Positions 27,522 to 34,962 of a stretch of 64,000 nucleotides of DNA are shown here, one piece after another; position 1 is the stretch's first letter, and every line of letters begins with the position of its first letter. Location of the stretch: the NCBI GenBank assembly GCA_964517465.1, contig CAZFEK010000010.1, positions 24,929-88,928 on the forward strand, given 5' to 3'. This DNA is from JACPUX01 sp964517465. Lineage in GTDB: Bacteria; Pseudomonadota; Gammaproteobacteria; Burkholderiales; Casimicrobiaceae. The position numbers and the translations under genes are program-made. The notes under the pieces were generated by a model that saw only the letters and a list, made by a program, of their open reading frames with translations, searched no databases and had not been told where the DNA came from.

Positions 27522-28913
27522 TCACCCCGGCTGGCCGTCGCCGGGTTGGCTCAGGATTTCGCGAGCCAGCTTGGCCAGGCCCGGCAGATTCCAGCGGATC
27601 GCCATGCCATCAGACTGCAACACAACCCGGTCAACGAGCGTCAGCATCAGGTGCGCCTGTGTCTTGTCGATGAACAAGTGCCATGCCGCATCGAGTCTGC
27701 CCAACGCCTGAATGATGCTCGCTTCATCAATGGCAGGGTCATCACCACAATCAGCGAGCAGCCCAGCCAGCAACGTTTGCGGATTGCGGAACTGACCCCG
27801 AACGTGGTGAATGACTGCGTTGTGCAATTCGATGGTCGCCAGATTCACTGGTGCAGTGCCGTCACCTACCGCCTTATCGTTGGTGGGCGCAATGTAGTAG
27901 CGATAGTGCCGCCCTTGCCTGGGCGAGGATTCAAAGCAGGTAAACGCCCGCCCGTCATGCCAGAACAAGCGACCTGCCAGCGGAAAATCCAGCGGATCAC
28001 GGTCTTTGTTCGGCACACCCGTGCGACGTGCGCGCTGCGCCATGACCTCATGAACCTGATTCCAGAGCGCCAGATCGACGATTGGCGTGTGCTGGCCACG
28101 GTGCCATTCCCCATCGTAATAGACCTCGCCGATGAGTATTCGGTTGTTCAGCAGCCGGTATACGGCATTGCGGTCGAAGGCCTGGCCACCGCGCTTCTTG
28201 CCGTCGCGTGTCACCCAACGCTTGGTCTGATAACCACGCTTTTGCAGGAATTCAATCAACTTGCCCATGGAGCCAAAATCCAAGAAGCGCCGAAAAATGT
28301 CCGGCACCATGCCCGCTTCGGCATCGACCGCCGCGAGACGCTGCTGATGGTCGACCCGGTAACCCAGTGGCGCGCCATTGCCCTGCCACAGGCCATTGGC
28401 ACGGGTGGCGGTGAGTTTTTCCCGGGTGCGCTCGCCGATGAGTTCCCGCTCGAACTGCGCCAAGCTGGTCAGAAGATGCAGGTTCAGCCGCCCCTCTGGC
28501 GTGGCGGTGTCCAGCGGCTGGCTCACACTGACCAGCCGGATGCCGGGAATGGTGAACAGGGGCAGCAAGATGCACAAATCCTGAACGCTGCGGCTGAGGC
28601 GGTCGAGCCGGTGGACGACCACGACATCGATCTTGTCGGATTGCATATCGTCGAGCAGTTGCCGCAATGCCGGACGATTCAGATCACCGCCGGAGTAACC
28701 GCTGTCTTCATACACGGATTCGATGGTTTGCCAGTGCTCATGCCGGTGCGCCTCGATGTAGGCGCGGCAGGCTTGGCCTTGCACTTCAACCGACGGCATG
28801 CCCGAGTCCAGCCGGTCATCCACCGACACGCGTGCGTATACCGCGCAGCGCAGTGTGCGTGGCGGTGAGATCTCGGGGGCCTGAGCAGGAATATGGCGCA
28901 TAAACAGCATCAC
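27522..28913 (-). CDS. Large serine recombinase (element A)
   Basis: This 463-residue site-specific recombinase has an N-terminal resolvase catalytic domain with the nucleophile S30 in VYARVSVDD and the arginine-rich HRLDRLSRS at 101-109. A Recombinase domain follows (about 190-300, with PLGYRVD, RNAVYRLLNNRILIGEVYY). It ends with a segment (DRVVLQSDGMAIRWNLPGLAKLA) resembling the end of the second recombinase at 38446. It is the first gene after ssrA and reads toward it, as expected for an integrase at the attachment site. The ParB-like and DUF2924 partners of the second recombinase are missing here. Confidence 0.9.
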   Translation of the reverse strand: MMLFMRHIPAQAPEISPPRTLRCAVYARVSVDDRLDSGMPSVEVQGQACRAYIEAHRHEHWQTIESVYEDSGYSGGDLNRPALRQLLDDMQSDKIDVVVVHRLDRLSRSVQDLCILLPLFTIPGIRLVSVSQPLDTATPEGRLNLHLLTSLAQFERELIGERTREKLTATRANGLWQGNGAPLGYRVDHQQRLAAVDAEAGMVPDIFRRFLDFGSMGKLIEFLQKRGYQTKRWVTRDGKKRGGQAFDRNAVYRLLNNRILIGEVYYDGEWHRGQHTPIVDLALWNQVHEVMAQRARRTGVPNKDRDPLDFPLAGRLFWHDGRAFTCFESSPRQGRHYRYYIAPTNDKAVGDGTAPVNLATIELHNAVIHHVRGQFRNPQTLLAGLLADCGDDPAIDEASIIQALGRLDAAWHLFIDKTQAHLMLTLVDRVVLQSDGMAIRWNLPGLAKLAREILSQPGDGQPG

Positions 28914-28992
28914 CCCAGACTGCTTCTGCCGCCACCAGCGCAGGCACAGTTATGGTCTTGACGCCATATGGCATTGAATCCATAATTCACCC

Positions 28993-29379
28993 ATGACTTG
29001 GACCGTTCTCTTTCACGATGCCTTTGACACGGAGTTCAGCAGCCTGAAAGAGGATCTGCAGGACGAGCTATTAGCGCATGCCCGGTTGCTGGCCGAATTC
29101 GGTCCGAACCTGGGACGGCCCACCGTGGATACGCTGAAGGGCTCGCGGCACACGAACATGAAATAGCTACGGTTTTCGTGGAGCGGTCAGGTCTGGCGGG
29201 TGGCGTTTGCCTTCGATCCGCAACGGCAGGCCATCCTGCTGGTAGGCGGTGACAAAGGTGGCGCAGACCAGCGCCGGTTTTACAAACGCTTGATCACCGT
29301 AGCCGATGAGCGCTACGACGAGCATCTGGGCACCGTGGCCCAGCAGAGTAAGGAGTCCCATCATGGCAAGAAAACTTGA
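28993..29379 (+). pseudogene. RelE/HigB-like (phage Gp49 type) toxin with internal stop
   Basis: The frame begins MTWTVLFHDAFDTEFSSLKEDLQDELLAHARLL and continues to MK, where codon 58 is TAG (29164-29166). It then resumes LRFSWSGQVWRVAFAFDPQRQAILLVGGDKGG and ends KRLITVADERYDEHL. Read through the stop, it is a complete 128-residue toxin of the HigB/Gp49 family, in which this position is usually Glu in a K-E-L-R motif. A single G-to-T change would give TAG. The end overlaps the start of the antitoxin by 17 bases, which is normal for intact pairs. The toxin is therefore probably inactive. Confidence 0.85.
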
Positions 29380-29698
29380 TGACGTCATGGCCGCGCTGCC
29401 CAAAGAGCGCCAACAACGGGCGGAAGCGCGCGCGATGGAACTGGCCACCCTCAAGGATCTGCGCCTGGCCGCCCAGCAAACTCAGGAGCAACTGGCTGCC
29501 ACGCTGGGCGTCGGGCAAGACACCATCTCGCGGCTGGAAAAGCGCAGTGACATGCTGCTGTCGACCCTGCGGCACTACGTGGAAAGCATGGGCGGCAAGC
29601 TGGAGCTCGTAGCGCAATTTCCGAACCGGCCTCCGGTGGTGATTGAACACTTAGGGGTCGATGCCAGCGCAGGCAGAAAGACGCGCGCCACGGCCTGA
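29363..29698 (+). CDS. XRE-family antitoxin, partner of the interrupted toxin
   Basis: This 111-residue helix-turn-helix protein has the XRE pattern LRLAAQQTQEQLAATLGVGQDTISRLEKRSD at about residues 37-67, followed by a tail typical of antitoxins paired with Gp49-type toxins. I start at MARKLDDVMAALP; the frame is open upstream inside the toxin. AAGGAG lies about 9 bases before the ATG. It appears intact while its toxin carries an amber codon. Confidence 0.85.
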   Translation: MARKLDDVMAALPKERQQRAEARAMELATLKDLRLAAQQTQEQLAATLGVGQDTISRLEKRSDMLLSTLRHYVESMGGKLELVAQFPNRPPVVIEHLGVDASAGRKTRATA

Positions 29699-29804
29699 TC
29701 GCCGTTTCACGGCACAGCTTGCGGTCGCCGATTCATATTCGGAATTGCCCTCGGGGACAAATGGCCGAAACAGTGGACTTTTGGCCAAAAACAGGGACTT
29801 CTGT

Positions 29805-30362
29805 TCAGGACGGCGCGGAACTGAACCGTTCCCCGCCCGGTTCCCTGACAAGCTCGTGCCAGCGCTTGGCTGGCACCGAAGGCTCTGGAGCTGCCTCTGC
29901 TTCTTTGGTGGCCGCCCCAGCGGCATTGCCCGCCACGCTGTAGGCCAGTTCCCATTCCAGGATCGCGGGCAGCGAAAAGCGCAGGTTGCCGACCAGCATT
30001 AGGTGCGGCACGACCTTGCGGTTGCGTTCGGCCTGATCACTAAACAAATGGATCGGCAGCGACGCTGCCTCGGCGATTTCCTTGGCCGAGAGGTAGTGGC
30101 GTTCAGCCTCGTCGTCGAGACCCTGACCAAGGGTTGCATCCGGCTCGGCGGGTTTGAACTCCCGATTGATACCGAGCAGCTTCATCAGGTGCTGCGCACT
30201 GCGGCGCTCGAATTCGACGATGTCGGCTTCGTGATAACGGACGTGGCGGAACAGCTTGTGCCAGACCGGCCCTTCGCCATCGAGCCGCCAGCGGCGCAGC
30301 GTCTTGAGGCTGACCTGCCAGCGGTCGGCGAGGTGTTTTTCGGTCATCACGGGATAGCGCAT
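29805..30362 (-). CDS. Helix-turn-helix protein, copy 1
   Basis: This 185-residue protein begins MRYPVMTEKHLADRWQVSLKTLRRWRLDGEGPVWHKL, a MerR/AlpA-type helix-turn-helix at about residues 6-45. It continues with AKEIAEAASLPIHLF and an uncharacterised region (VPHLMLVGNLRFSLPAILEWE). The start is set by GGAG 6 bases upstream. A second copy at 36229-36777 is closely similar along its whole length, and DNA similarity extends on both sides. It follows yhaV on the same strand and carries the shared 32-nt promoter module upstream. The family is not one I can name; a regulatory role is inferred from the HTH. Confidence 0.8.
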   Translation of the reverse strand: MRYPVMTEKHLADRWQVSLKTLRRWRLDGEGPVWHKLFRHVRYHEADIVEFERRSAQHLMKLLGINREFKPAEPDATLGQGLDDEAERHYLSAKEIAEAASLPIHLFSDQAERNRKVVPHLMLVGNLRFSLPAILEWELAYSVAGNAAGAATKEAEAAPEPSVPAKRWHELVREPGGERFSSAPS

Positions 30363-30385
30363 CTTCTTCTCCATTGCAAATGTCC

Positions 30386-30417
30386 CCATGACAACCCTGC
30401 TCGCCACCGAAGCCAAG
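30386..30417 (-). promoter_or_regulatory. Shared 32-nt promoter-like module, copy 1
   Basis: On the minus strand CTTGGCTT is followed by ten variable bases and CAGGGTTGTCATGG, with the HTH gene starting 24 bases beyond. TTGGCT and TGTCAT are 17 bp apart, the ideal sigma-70 spacing. Four other copies have the same internal spacing (33969-34000, 36801-36832, 40284-40315, 46376-46407). Confidence 0.7.
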
Positions 30418-30419
30418 CC

Positions 30420-30926
30420 CTACGGCGTGATGGCAGCGGCGAACCGCTGCAAGCGCTGCCCCTCGGCCCGAGCTTCACCCAGCAACTGGCTCCAGTCGTC
30501 TGGCGGATGACCGCTTTCCAGCATCTTGCGAAATACCCGGTAGGCGTCGTCACCGCTCTCGTAGGCGCGTTTGGTGTCTGCGTCGTTGACCCACGCGAAT
30601 ACGTTCACCTTGCTGGGCGCGTGGTAGCGGAAGAACAGCCGGTACTGCTGGAAAAACTTCGCCCGGAACCAATGCTTGTGATCGTCGCCGAGGGTGTTGC
30701 CTTGCCGGTATTCCGGTCGTGTCGGGTCTTGCGGGATGACGTCGAATGCCAATTTGGTGATCGCCGCCAGTCGCTTGCTGGCGTTCTTTTTCATGTACCG
30801 GACCGGGTCTTTTTGCTTGAAGGCCTCGACCTGCTGCGCCAAGGCTTCAATTTGCGCGAGAAACAGCGGGTGGGCGAAAACCGTCCACCCATGGATGAGC
30901 AAGGGCGCGGGGTTGCTGTTGCTCAT
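30420..30926 (-). CDS. yhaV: YhaV-type toxin (ribosome-dependent RNase)
   Basis: This 168-residue protein matches YhaV, the RelE-superfamily RNase toxin of the PrlF-YhaV pair. HGWTVFAHPLFLAQIEALAQQVEAFKQKDP at the N-terminus and the core HKHWFRAKFFQQYRLFFRYH are the family blocks, with VNVFAWVNDADTKRAYES after them. Its ATG overlaps the stop of prlF (ATGA), the usual antitoxin-first order for this system. It is followed by the HTH gene 57 bases downstream. Confidence 0.92.
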   Translation of the reverse strand: MSNSNPAPLLIHGWTVFAHPLFLAQIEALAQQVEAFKQKDPVRYMKKNASKRLAAITKLAFDVIPQDPTRPEYRQGNTLGDDHKHWFRAKFFQQYRLFFRYHAPSKVNVFAWVNDADTKRAYESGDDAYRVFRKMLESGHPPDDWSQLLGEARAEGQRLQRFAAAITP

Positions 30927-31252
30927 TCATCTTCCGCCGACAGGGGGGCATCGAGATCGACTTCGATGCCACCGGTCAGGGACTGGAGGCGCTGCACGAA
31001 ACTGGCATCAATGGCCTGCAGGCGCTCTGGATGGCTGGCGATGTCGCGGGAGAGGAAACCGAGGAACTGGCCAAGCACCGGGTCGTCTTCCTCAGTGGAC
31101 TCGGCGCGCGTCAGCACGACCTCGCCGCCAGGGCGAATGGTGTAGTGGATCTTGTCGCGCTTGCCCAGTTGGAGGGCGCGGCGCACGGTTTCCGGCACCG
31201 TGGTCTGGTAGCGGTCAGTCAGCGTGGATTCGACTTCGAGGGTGGCAGCCAT
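30923..31252 (-). CDS. prlF: PrlF antitoxin (AbrB/SpoVT fold)
   Basis: This 109-residue protein has a swapped-hairpin AbrB-type DNA-binding domain at its N-terminus (VESTLTDRYQTTVPETVRRALQLGKRDKIHYTI), followed by an acidic tail. PrlF binds and neutralises YhaV and represses the operon. It is the first gene of the pair and its stop overlaps the yhaV start. An array of palindromic half-sites lies immediately upstream. Confidence 0.92.
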   Translation of the reverse strand: MAATLEVESTLTDRYQTTVPETVRRALQLGKRDKIHYTIRPGGEVVLTRAESTEEDDPVLGQFLGFLSRDIASHPERLQAIDASFVQRLQSLTGGIEVDLDAPLSAEDE

Positions 31253-31273
31253 GGCGCTCTCCGGTCAAAAAGA

Positions 31274-31330
31274 TGAATGCATTGACATGGTAATGCAATC
31301 GCATTGCCTTGTCAATGCAAGTGCATTGCC
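31274..31330 (-). promoter_or_regulatory. Probable PrlF operator array
   Basis: This AT-rich stretch just before prlF contains four copies of the half-site AATGCA/TGCATT. They include a near-palindrome (GGTAATGC, four bases, GCATTGCC) and a perfect palindrome (CAATGCA, two bases, TGCATTG). Dyad repeats at this place fit autoregulation by the AbrB-like antitoxin. Confidence 0.6.
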
Positions 31331-31500
31331 TGCGATTGTTGCCATCCTGTCGGTGAACTCGAATGGCCAATGGCTACCAGTCGCCCATCTCGAACGCATC
31401 GCCTCTGGTTGTCCTCCTGATCTGGCGGACGTCCACGAAAACGGCCAAATGATCCAAAATCAGGACTGTAGACTTGCGGACGTACTCCTGTTCAGATGAC

Positions 31501-31532
31501 GGACGCGGGTTCGGTTCCGTGTTCCACCACCA
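31501..31532 (+). repeat. Attachment-site copy b (ssrA 3'-end remnant)
   Basis: GGACGCGGGTTCGGTTCCGTGTTCCACCACCA-type sequence matches the last 32 nt of ssrA at most positions (shown here by position only: identical over the first 13 bases and the CCACCA end). The preceding TTCAGATGAC is shared with copy d at 37719. No acceptor-stem partner is nearby, so this is a footprint rather than a tRNA gene. Confidence 0.7.
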
Positions 31533-31538
31533 ATAATG

Positions 31539-31569
31539 AAACCCCAACCGTTCTGGGTTGGGGTTTTTT
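31539..31569 (+). terminator. Hairpin terminator after attachment copy b
   Basis: AACCCCAACC and GGTTGGGGTT form a ten-base-pair stem around GTTCT-G, followed by TTTT. It mirrors the terminator that follows ssrA and probably came along with the duplicated attachment site. Confidence 0.85.
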
Positions 31570-31881
31570 CTTGCCTGATCGCGCCGGTTCCCGCGTACCC
31601 GGGCGGGTTCCTGCGGAAGCCTGCGGACTGCGCCGGTCAGCGTCTCGGCCCGTTCCGGGCCACATGCCACTCTCTCCTGGCCATTCCTTGCTCCCACCTC
31701 GCTCCCTGAAACCGGCCCGAAGTCCGCAAAGGCCACAAGTCAGCGCCCTACAGATCAAAGAGTTACGCGCGGATGAATCAAACGGTTGGATTACAGCATC
31801 GGATAGCAAAGGGAACACGAGCACCTTCCCTGCGAGTCATCGCACTTGCAGTTTGTCAGAAACTCGCATATATTTTCGTAC
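31570..31881 (+). other. Gene-free region, start of element B
   Basis: No gene is supported here. It includes a tract (ATCAAAGAGTTACGCGC, 31754-31770) that recurs in similar form at 37945-37965 and 58441-58461, always about 190-225 bases past an attachment copy. The last 40 bases are AT-rich and should carry the abiEi promoter. Confidence 0.55.
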
Positions 31882-32502
31882 ATGAACACGACGACCAAGA
31901 CTGCCGAGCTGATTCGCCAGCGCATCGAGGCGATGCCGATCGGGGAGCCTTTCACCCCAACGGCATTCCTGGAGTGCGGCACGCGTGCGTCCGTCGATCA
32001 GACCCTCTCCCGCCTCGTCAGGGCAGGGTCGATCGAGCGCGTGACGCGCGGTGTCTTTGTGCGCCCCGAGGTCAGCCGTTTCGTCGGCAAGGTTAGCCCC
32101 TCGCCGCTGAAGGTGGCCGAGACCGTCGCCAAGACCACTGGCGCCGTCGTCCAGGTTCACGGTGCCGAAGCGGCGCGTCGGCTCGAACTGACCACGCAGG
32201 TTCCGACCCAGTCTGTATTCGTGACATCCGGCCCGTCGAAGCGCATCCGCGTGGGGAAGATGGAGATCCGTCTGCAGCACGTCTGCCAGCGCAAGTTGGC
32301 CCTGGCGGGTCGGCCCGCCGGGCTCGCGCTTGCGGCAATGTGGTACCTCGGCAAGACGGAAGTAACGCCGGCTCTCGTCGAGAAGATTCGACGCAAGCTG
32401 GGATCGAGCGAGTTCGAGGCGCTGAAGTCAGCCACCAGCTCAATGCCCGCGTGGATGAGCGACGCCATCTTCCGGAGCGAGCGGACGGCCGTTCATGCCT
32501 GA
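31882..32502 (+). CDS. abiEi: AbiEi-type antitoxin / transcriptional regulator
   Basis: This 206-residue protein has an N-terminal winged-helix region (TAELIRQRIEAMPIGEPFTPTAFLECGTRASVDQTLSRLVRAGSIERVTRGVFVRP) and a C-terminal domain, as in AbiEi/DUF6088 proteins. In the type IV AbiE system AbiEi represses the operon and counteracts AbiEii without binding it. I start at MNTTTKTAELIRQR; 12 further codons are open upstream. Its stop overlaps the abiEii start (ATGCCTGA). Confidence 0.88.
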   Translation: MNTTTKTAELIRQRIEAMPIGEPFTPTAFLECGTRASVDQTLSRLVRAGSIERVTRGVFVRPEVSRFVGKVSPSPLKVAETVAKTTGAVVQVHGAEAARRLELTTQVPTQSVFVTSGPSKRIRVGKMEIRLQHVCQRKLALAGRPAGLALAAMWYLGKTEVTPALVEKIRRKLGSSEFEALKSATSSMPAWMSDAIFRSERTAVHA

Positions 32503-33511
32503 GTCCTTCCTGCACCTGCAAGCTCAAGAGCAGTCCCAAATCTATCGGGCACTGGCTCCTCAGCTTGCCCGCTCGCCCGTCGTACTGGAAAAAGATGTCT
32601 GGGTCTGCTGGGTGCTGCAGGCCCTGTTCACCATGCCCGGCCGACTGCCAATGGCCTTCAAGGGCGGCACATCACTCTCCAAGGTGTTCGGAGCAATTGC
32701 GCGCTTCTCCGAGGATGTGGACATCACGCTCGACTACCGTGGCTTGGACGGCTCCTTCGATCCGTTCGCTGAAGGCGTCTCACGCAATCGGCTGAAGAAA
32801 TTCAGCGAGGATCTCCAGTCTTTCGTGCGCGATCATGCTCATGGTGTTGTGGCACCGCACTTCCAGAAGACACTGGCAGCCGAGTTCGATGCCGGCGCAT
32901 TCCAGCTTGAAGTCAGCGATGACGGCGAGCAGTTGCGTGTGCACTACCCGACTGTGCTTGAGGCGCCGGGGGAGTACGTGGGCAACAGCGTCCTGATTGA
33001 GTTCGGTGGCCGCGACATCACCGAGCCGAACGAAGAGCATGAGGTACGTCCCGACATCGCCGAGCATGTCACTGCACTCGATTTTCCTCGCTCGAAGGTC
33101 AGCGTGCTATCCCCGGCACGTACCTTCTGGGAAAAAGCGACGCTGATGCACGTCGAGTGCCAGCGCGACGAGTTCCGTACTGGCACCGAGCGCCTGTCAC
33201 GCCACTGGTACGACCTGGCCATGCTGGCCGATCTTGTCCATGGGAAAGCCGCTGTGGCCGATCGCGCTCTGCTCGCGAATGTCGTCAAGCACAAAAAGGT
33301 CTTCTACAACGCGAGCTACGCCAACTACGACGCATGCCTGACCGGGCAGCTCAGGCTCATTCCGGAAGATGCTGCACTGGCCGCCCTGCGCGATGACTTC
33401 CAGCGAATGATCGGTGCCGGCATGTTCATCGGCGCGCCACCCTCCTTCGATGCCATCGTCGATCGTCTGCGTGCGCTGGAAGCAGCGATCAATGGGTGCG
33501 GTAATGGTTGA
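32495..33511 (+). CDS. abiEii: AbiEii-type nucleotidyltransferase toxin
   Basis: This 338-residue protein has the minimal nucleotidyltransferase signature FKGGTSLSK (55-63) and FSEDVDI (71-77), followed by a helical C-terminal half. AbiEii/AbiGii toxins are abortive-infection nucleotidyltransferases. It overlaps abiEi by 8 bases, the standard arrangement. The catalytic motifs look intact, so this pair is probably functional. Confidence 0.9.
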   Translation: MPESFLHLQAQEQSQIYRALAPQLARSPVVLEKDVWVCWVLQALFTMPGRLPMAFKGGTSLSKVFGAIARFSEDVDITLDYRGLDGSFDPFAEGVSRNRLKKFSEDLQSFVRDHAHGVVAPHFQKTLAAEFDAGAFQLEVSDDGEQLRVHYPTVLEAPGEYVGNSVLIEFGGRDITEPNEEHEVRPDIAEHVTALDFPRSKVSVLSPARTFWEKATLMHVECQRDEFRTGTERLSRHWYDLAMLADLVHGKAAVADRALLANVVKHKKVFYNASYANYDACLTGQLRLIPEDAALAALRDDFQRMIGAGMFIGAPPSFDAIVDRLRALEAAINGCGNG

Positions 33512-33722
33512 AGCCACTACTGTCCGGTAGATTTCAGAAGAGAATCCGCTGGTTGCCTTCTGACGGATCGGAATCGCGTAGTACGGCATTGGCAACGAGG
33601 TGATCCAGCGTGATTTTCTCGAATTGGTCTCGACAAGATGCAAGAAAATAATGACCGCCGCGAGCCCCTTCATGTTGCAAAATGTCGGTGCTTATCAATA
33701 ACTGCCGACAAAACGGAACACA

Positions 33723-33936
33723 TCAGCCAGCTCTGGCTTGAACCGTTGAGGTCTTGGTCGACGTCGCCAAGCACGATTCCTCATAGGCTTCGATGTCGAC
33801 CTGCCTATACAGCACGCGTCCCCTTCAGCTTCATGAATTTCGGCCCGATGCCTTCGCTGCGCCAGCGTTCGAGGCAGGCCTCGCTGAGATGCCAGCGGGT
33901 GGCCAGTTGTTTTTGGTTGAGGTGAAAGACTTCCAT
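33723..33936 (-). pseudogene. AlpA-like DNA-binding protein, frameshifted
   Basis: From the ATG (GGAG 7 bases upstream) the frame reads MEVFHLNQKQLATRWHLSEA, then CLERWRSEGIGPKFMKLKG, a typical AlpA/HTH_17 domain like the gene at 42483. It then stops after TRAV. A one-base shift at the GGGGACG run restores RVLYRQVDIEAYEESC and a stop at 33723. One extra base therefore truncates it to 43 residues. A copy of the shared promoter module precedes it, so it was probably once regulated like its counterparts. Confidence 0.75.
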
Positions 33937-33968
33937 TTTGGTCTCCTTCCGAATGAGTTAGCAGGAGT

Positions 33969-34000
33969 CCATGAAGGCGCTGTTCCGCGCGTAAGCCAAG
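33969..34000 (-). promoter_or_regulatory. Shared 32-nt promoter-like module, copy 2
   Basis: CTTGGCTT, ten variable bases, then CAGCGCCTTCATGG on the minus strand, 32 bases before the AlpA-like pseudogene. The presumed boxes TTGGCT and CTTCAT are 17 bp apart. Confidence 0.7.
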
Positions 34001-34110
34001 CGATATTTGGCGCTGATCCATTCGCCGCAAAGAAGATGTAATAGCGCAGTTCTGAAAGCCGCGCCACATTGGGTGTAGATGGGTGCTAATTTGGAATCGA
34101 GAGCACCGCC

Positions 34111-34227
34111 ATTTCCCGATCGGGAAATGGCGAACCGAATCATGCCCTAGCCACACAAAAAATTCCCGATCGGGAAATATCCCTTGCACTTAGGCCGGTT
34201 GTAACTGATAATTTCCCGAACGGGAAA
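34111..34227 (+). promoter_or_regulatory. Three palindromic operators upstream of hipB
   Basis: Perfect or near-perfect palindromes TTTCCCGATCGGGAAA (34112-34127), TTCCCGATCGGGAA (34163-34176) and TTTCCCGAACGGGAAA (34212-34227) lie in the 128 bases before hipB at centre spacings of about 50 bp. HipB proteins bind such dyads cooperatively to repress their operon. The three sites together imply tight autorepression. Confidence 0.8.
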
Positions 34228-34238
34228 CTGAACAAGCC

Positions 34239-34499
34239 ATGACGTCCATACGATCACCTCAACAACTAGGCGATGCACTACGTGCTGCTCGCAAGCAGCT
34301 CGGGCTGACGCAACCCCAGTTGGCGCTGGCGGCTGGGGTGGGCGTGCGCTTCATTGTCGACCTTGAAGCAGGCAAGCCCACCTTGCGGCTGGAAAACGTG
34401 CTGCGGGTCATTGATGCCCTGGGCGGTGAGATTCAGCTGAGTGGATTGCCATCTGCTGCTTCCGACGATCAACGAGAGGATGACGGCCATGGCGCATGA
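34239..34499 (+). CDS. hipB: HipB-like antitoxin / repressor
   Basis: This 86-residue XRE-family protein shows QQLGDALRAARKQLGLTQPQLALAAGVGVRFIVDLEAGKPTLRLENVLRVIDALGGEI, the HipB pattern with the y4mF-type helix-turn-helix. It follows three palindromic operators and overlaps the start of a truncated hipA. With the kinase missing, it survives as an orphan repressor. Confidence 0.88.
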   Translation: MTSIRSPQQLGDALRAARKQLGLTQPQLALAAGVGVRFIVDLEAGKPTLRLENVLRVIDALGGEIQLSGLPSAASDDQREDDGHGA

Positions 34500-34662
34500 G
34501 CTGGAAGTCTGGCTTTTCGCCGATCGTGTAGGCACGTTGGCGCTGGTTGATGGGTTGCTAAACTTTCGCTACACCCCTGATTGGCTGACACACAAAGACA
34601 CTGTTGCCTTGTCCGCCTCGCTGATTGAGTCCGTAAACTGCTGTAAATCGAGTGGCGGGTAG
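34480..34662 (+). pseudogene. hipA: Truncated hipA (N-terminal fragment)
   Basis: The frame starts MTAMAHELEVWLFADRVGTL and continues ALVDGLLNFRYTPDWLTHKDTVALSASL, the N-terminal subdomain of HipA serine kinases. It ends after about 60 residues, where HipA proteins run to over 400. The break coincides with the left end of a small inverted-repeat element (34639), whose sequence supplies the last codons and stop. No kinase core is found downstream. Confidence 0.8.
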
Positions 34663-34756
34663 CCACCCGAGCTGCCGCCGGCGAGGGCAACAACGTTGTT
34701 GCCCTCGCCGGCTGAAAATCAGACGTCATCGAATGAGCTGAAGGAAATTTACAGCA
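34639..34756. mobile_element. 118-bp inverted-repeat (MITE-like) element
   Basis: TGCTGTAAAT at 34639-34648 is the exact reverse complement of ATTTACAGCA at 34747-34756. At its heart is a perfect 36-base palindrome (34677-34712, two 18-base arms without a spacer, reading GCCGGCGAGGGC inward). It contains no gene and lies at the point where hipA is cut off. The structure fits a miniature transposable element or a large REP-type hairpin. No target-site duplication was identified. Confidence 0.6.
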
Positions 34757-34962
34757 ATTTTTGGACTTGACTAACGGCTGCTTGGCGCAAGAGCGGATTG
34801 CTTGGAATACTGCCTGCAATACCTTGCAGCATTCAATTTTCCAGAACAACTGATCTGCTGCGGCGACCGGGGCTGCTGGATGCGGCAATTAGCTGCAGCA
34901 TTCGCCGCACATCACGCGGAGAATGGCTTGCGTTTGCGGCGAATGGGGTGTTTAATCTCCGC

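Noticed and set aside
27510..28868. 452-codon plus-strand frame opposite the first recombinase
   Set aside because: The minus-strand frame has all serine recombinase motifs; the plus-strand product resembles nothing and is a shadow.
31501..31532. tRNA-like 3' end (T arm plus CCACCA)
   Set aside because: No 5' acceptor strand, D arm or anticodon arm is present upstream; better explained as a copy of the ssrA 3' end.
33958..34143. 61-codon minus-strand frame containing the peptide LAYARNSAF
   Set aside because: The apparent peptide coincides with the 32-nt promoter module; the same frame has stop codons in two of the five copies, so DNA-level conservation is the better explanation.
34798..34962. 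55 extra N-terminal codons of the Fic protein
   Set aside because: The segment is Cys/Arg/Ser-rich without Fic features, and the DUF4172 pattern starts at the chosen ATG.
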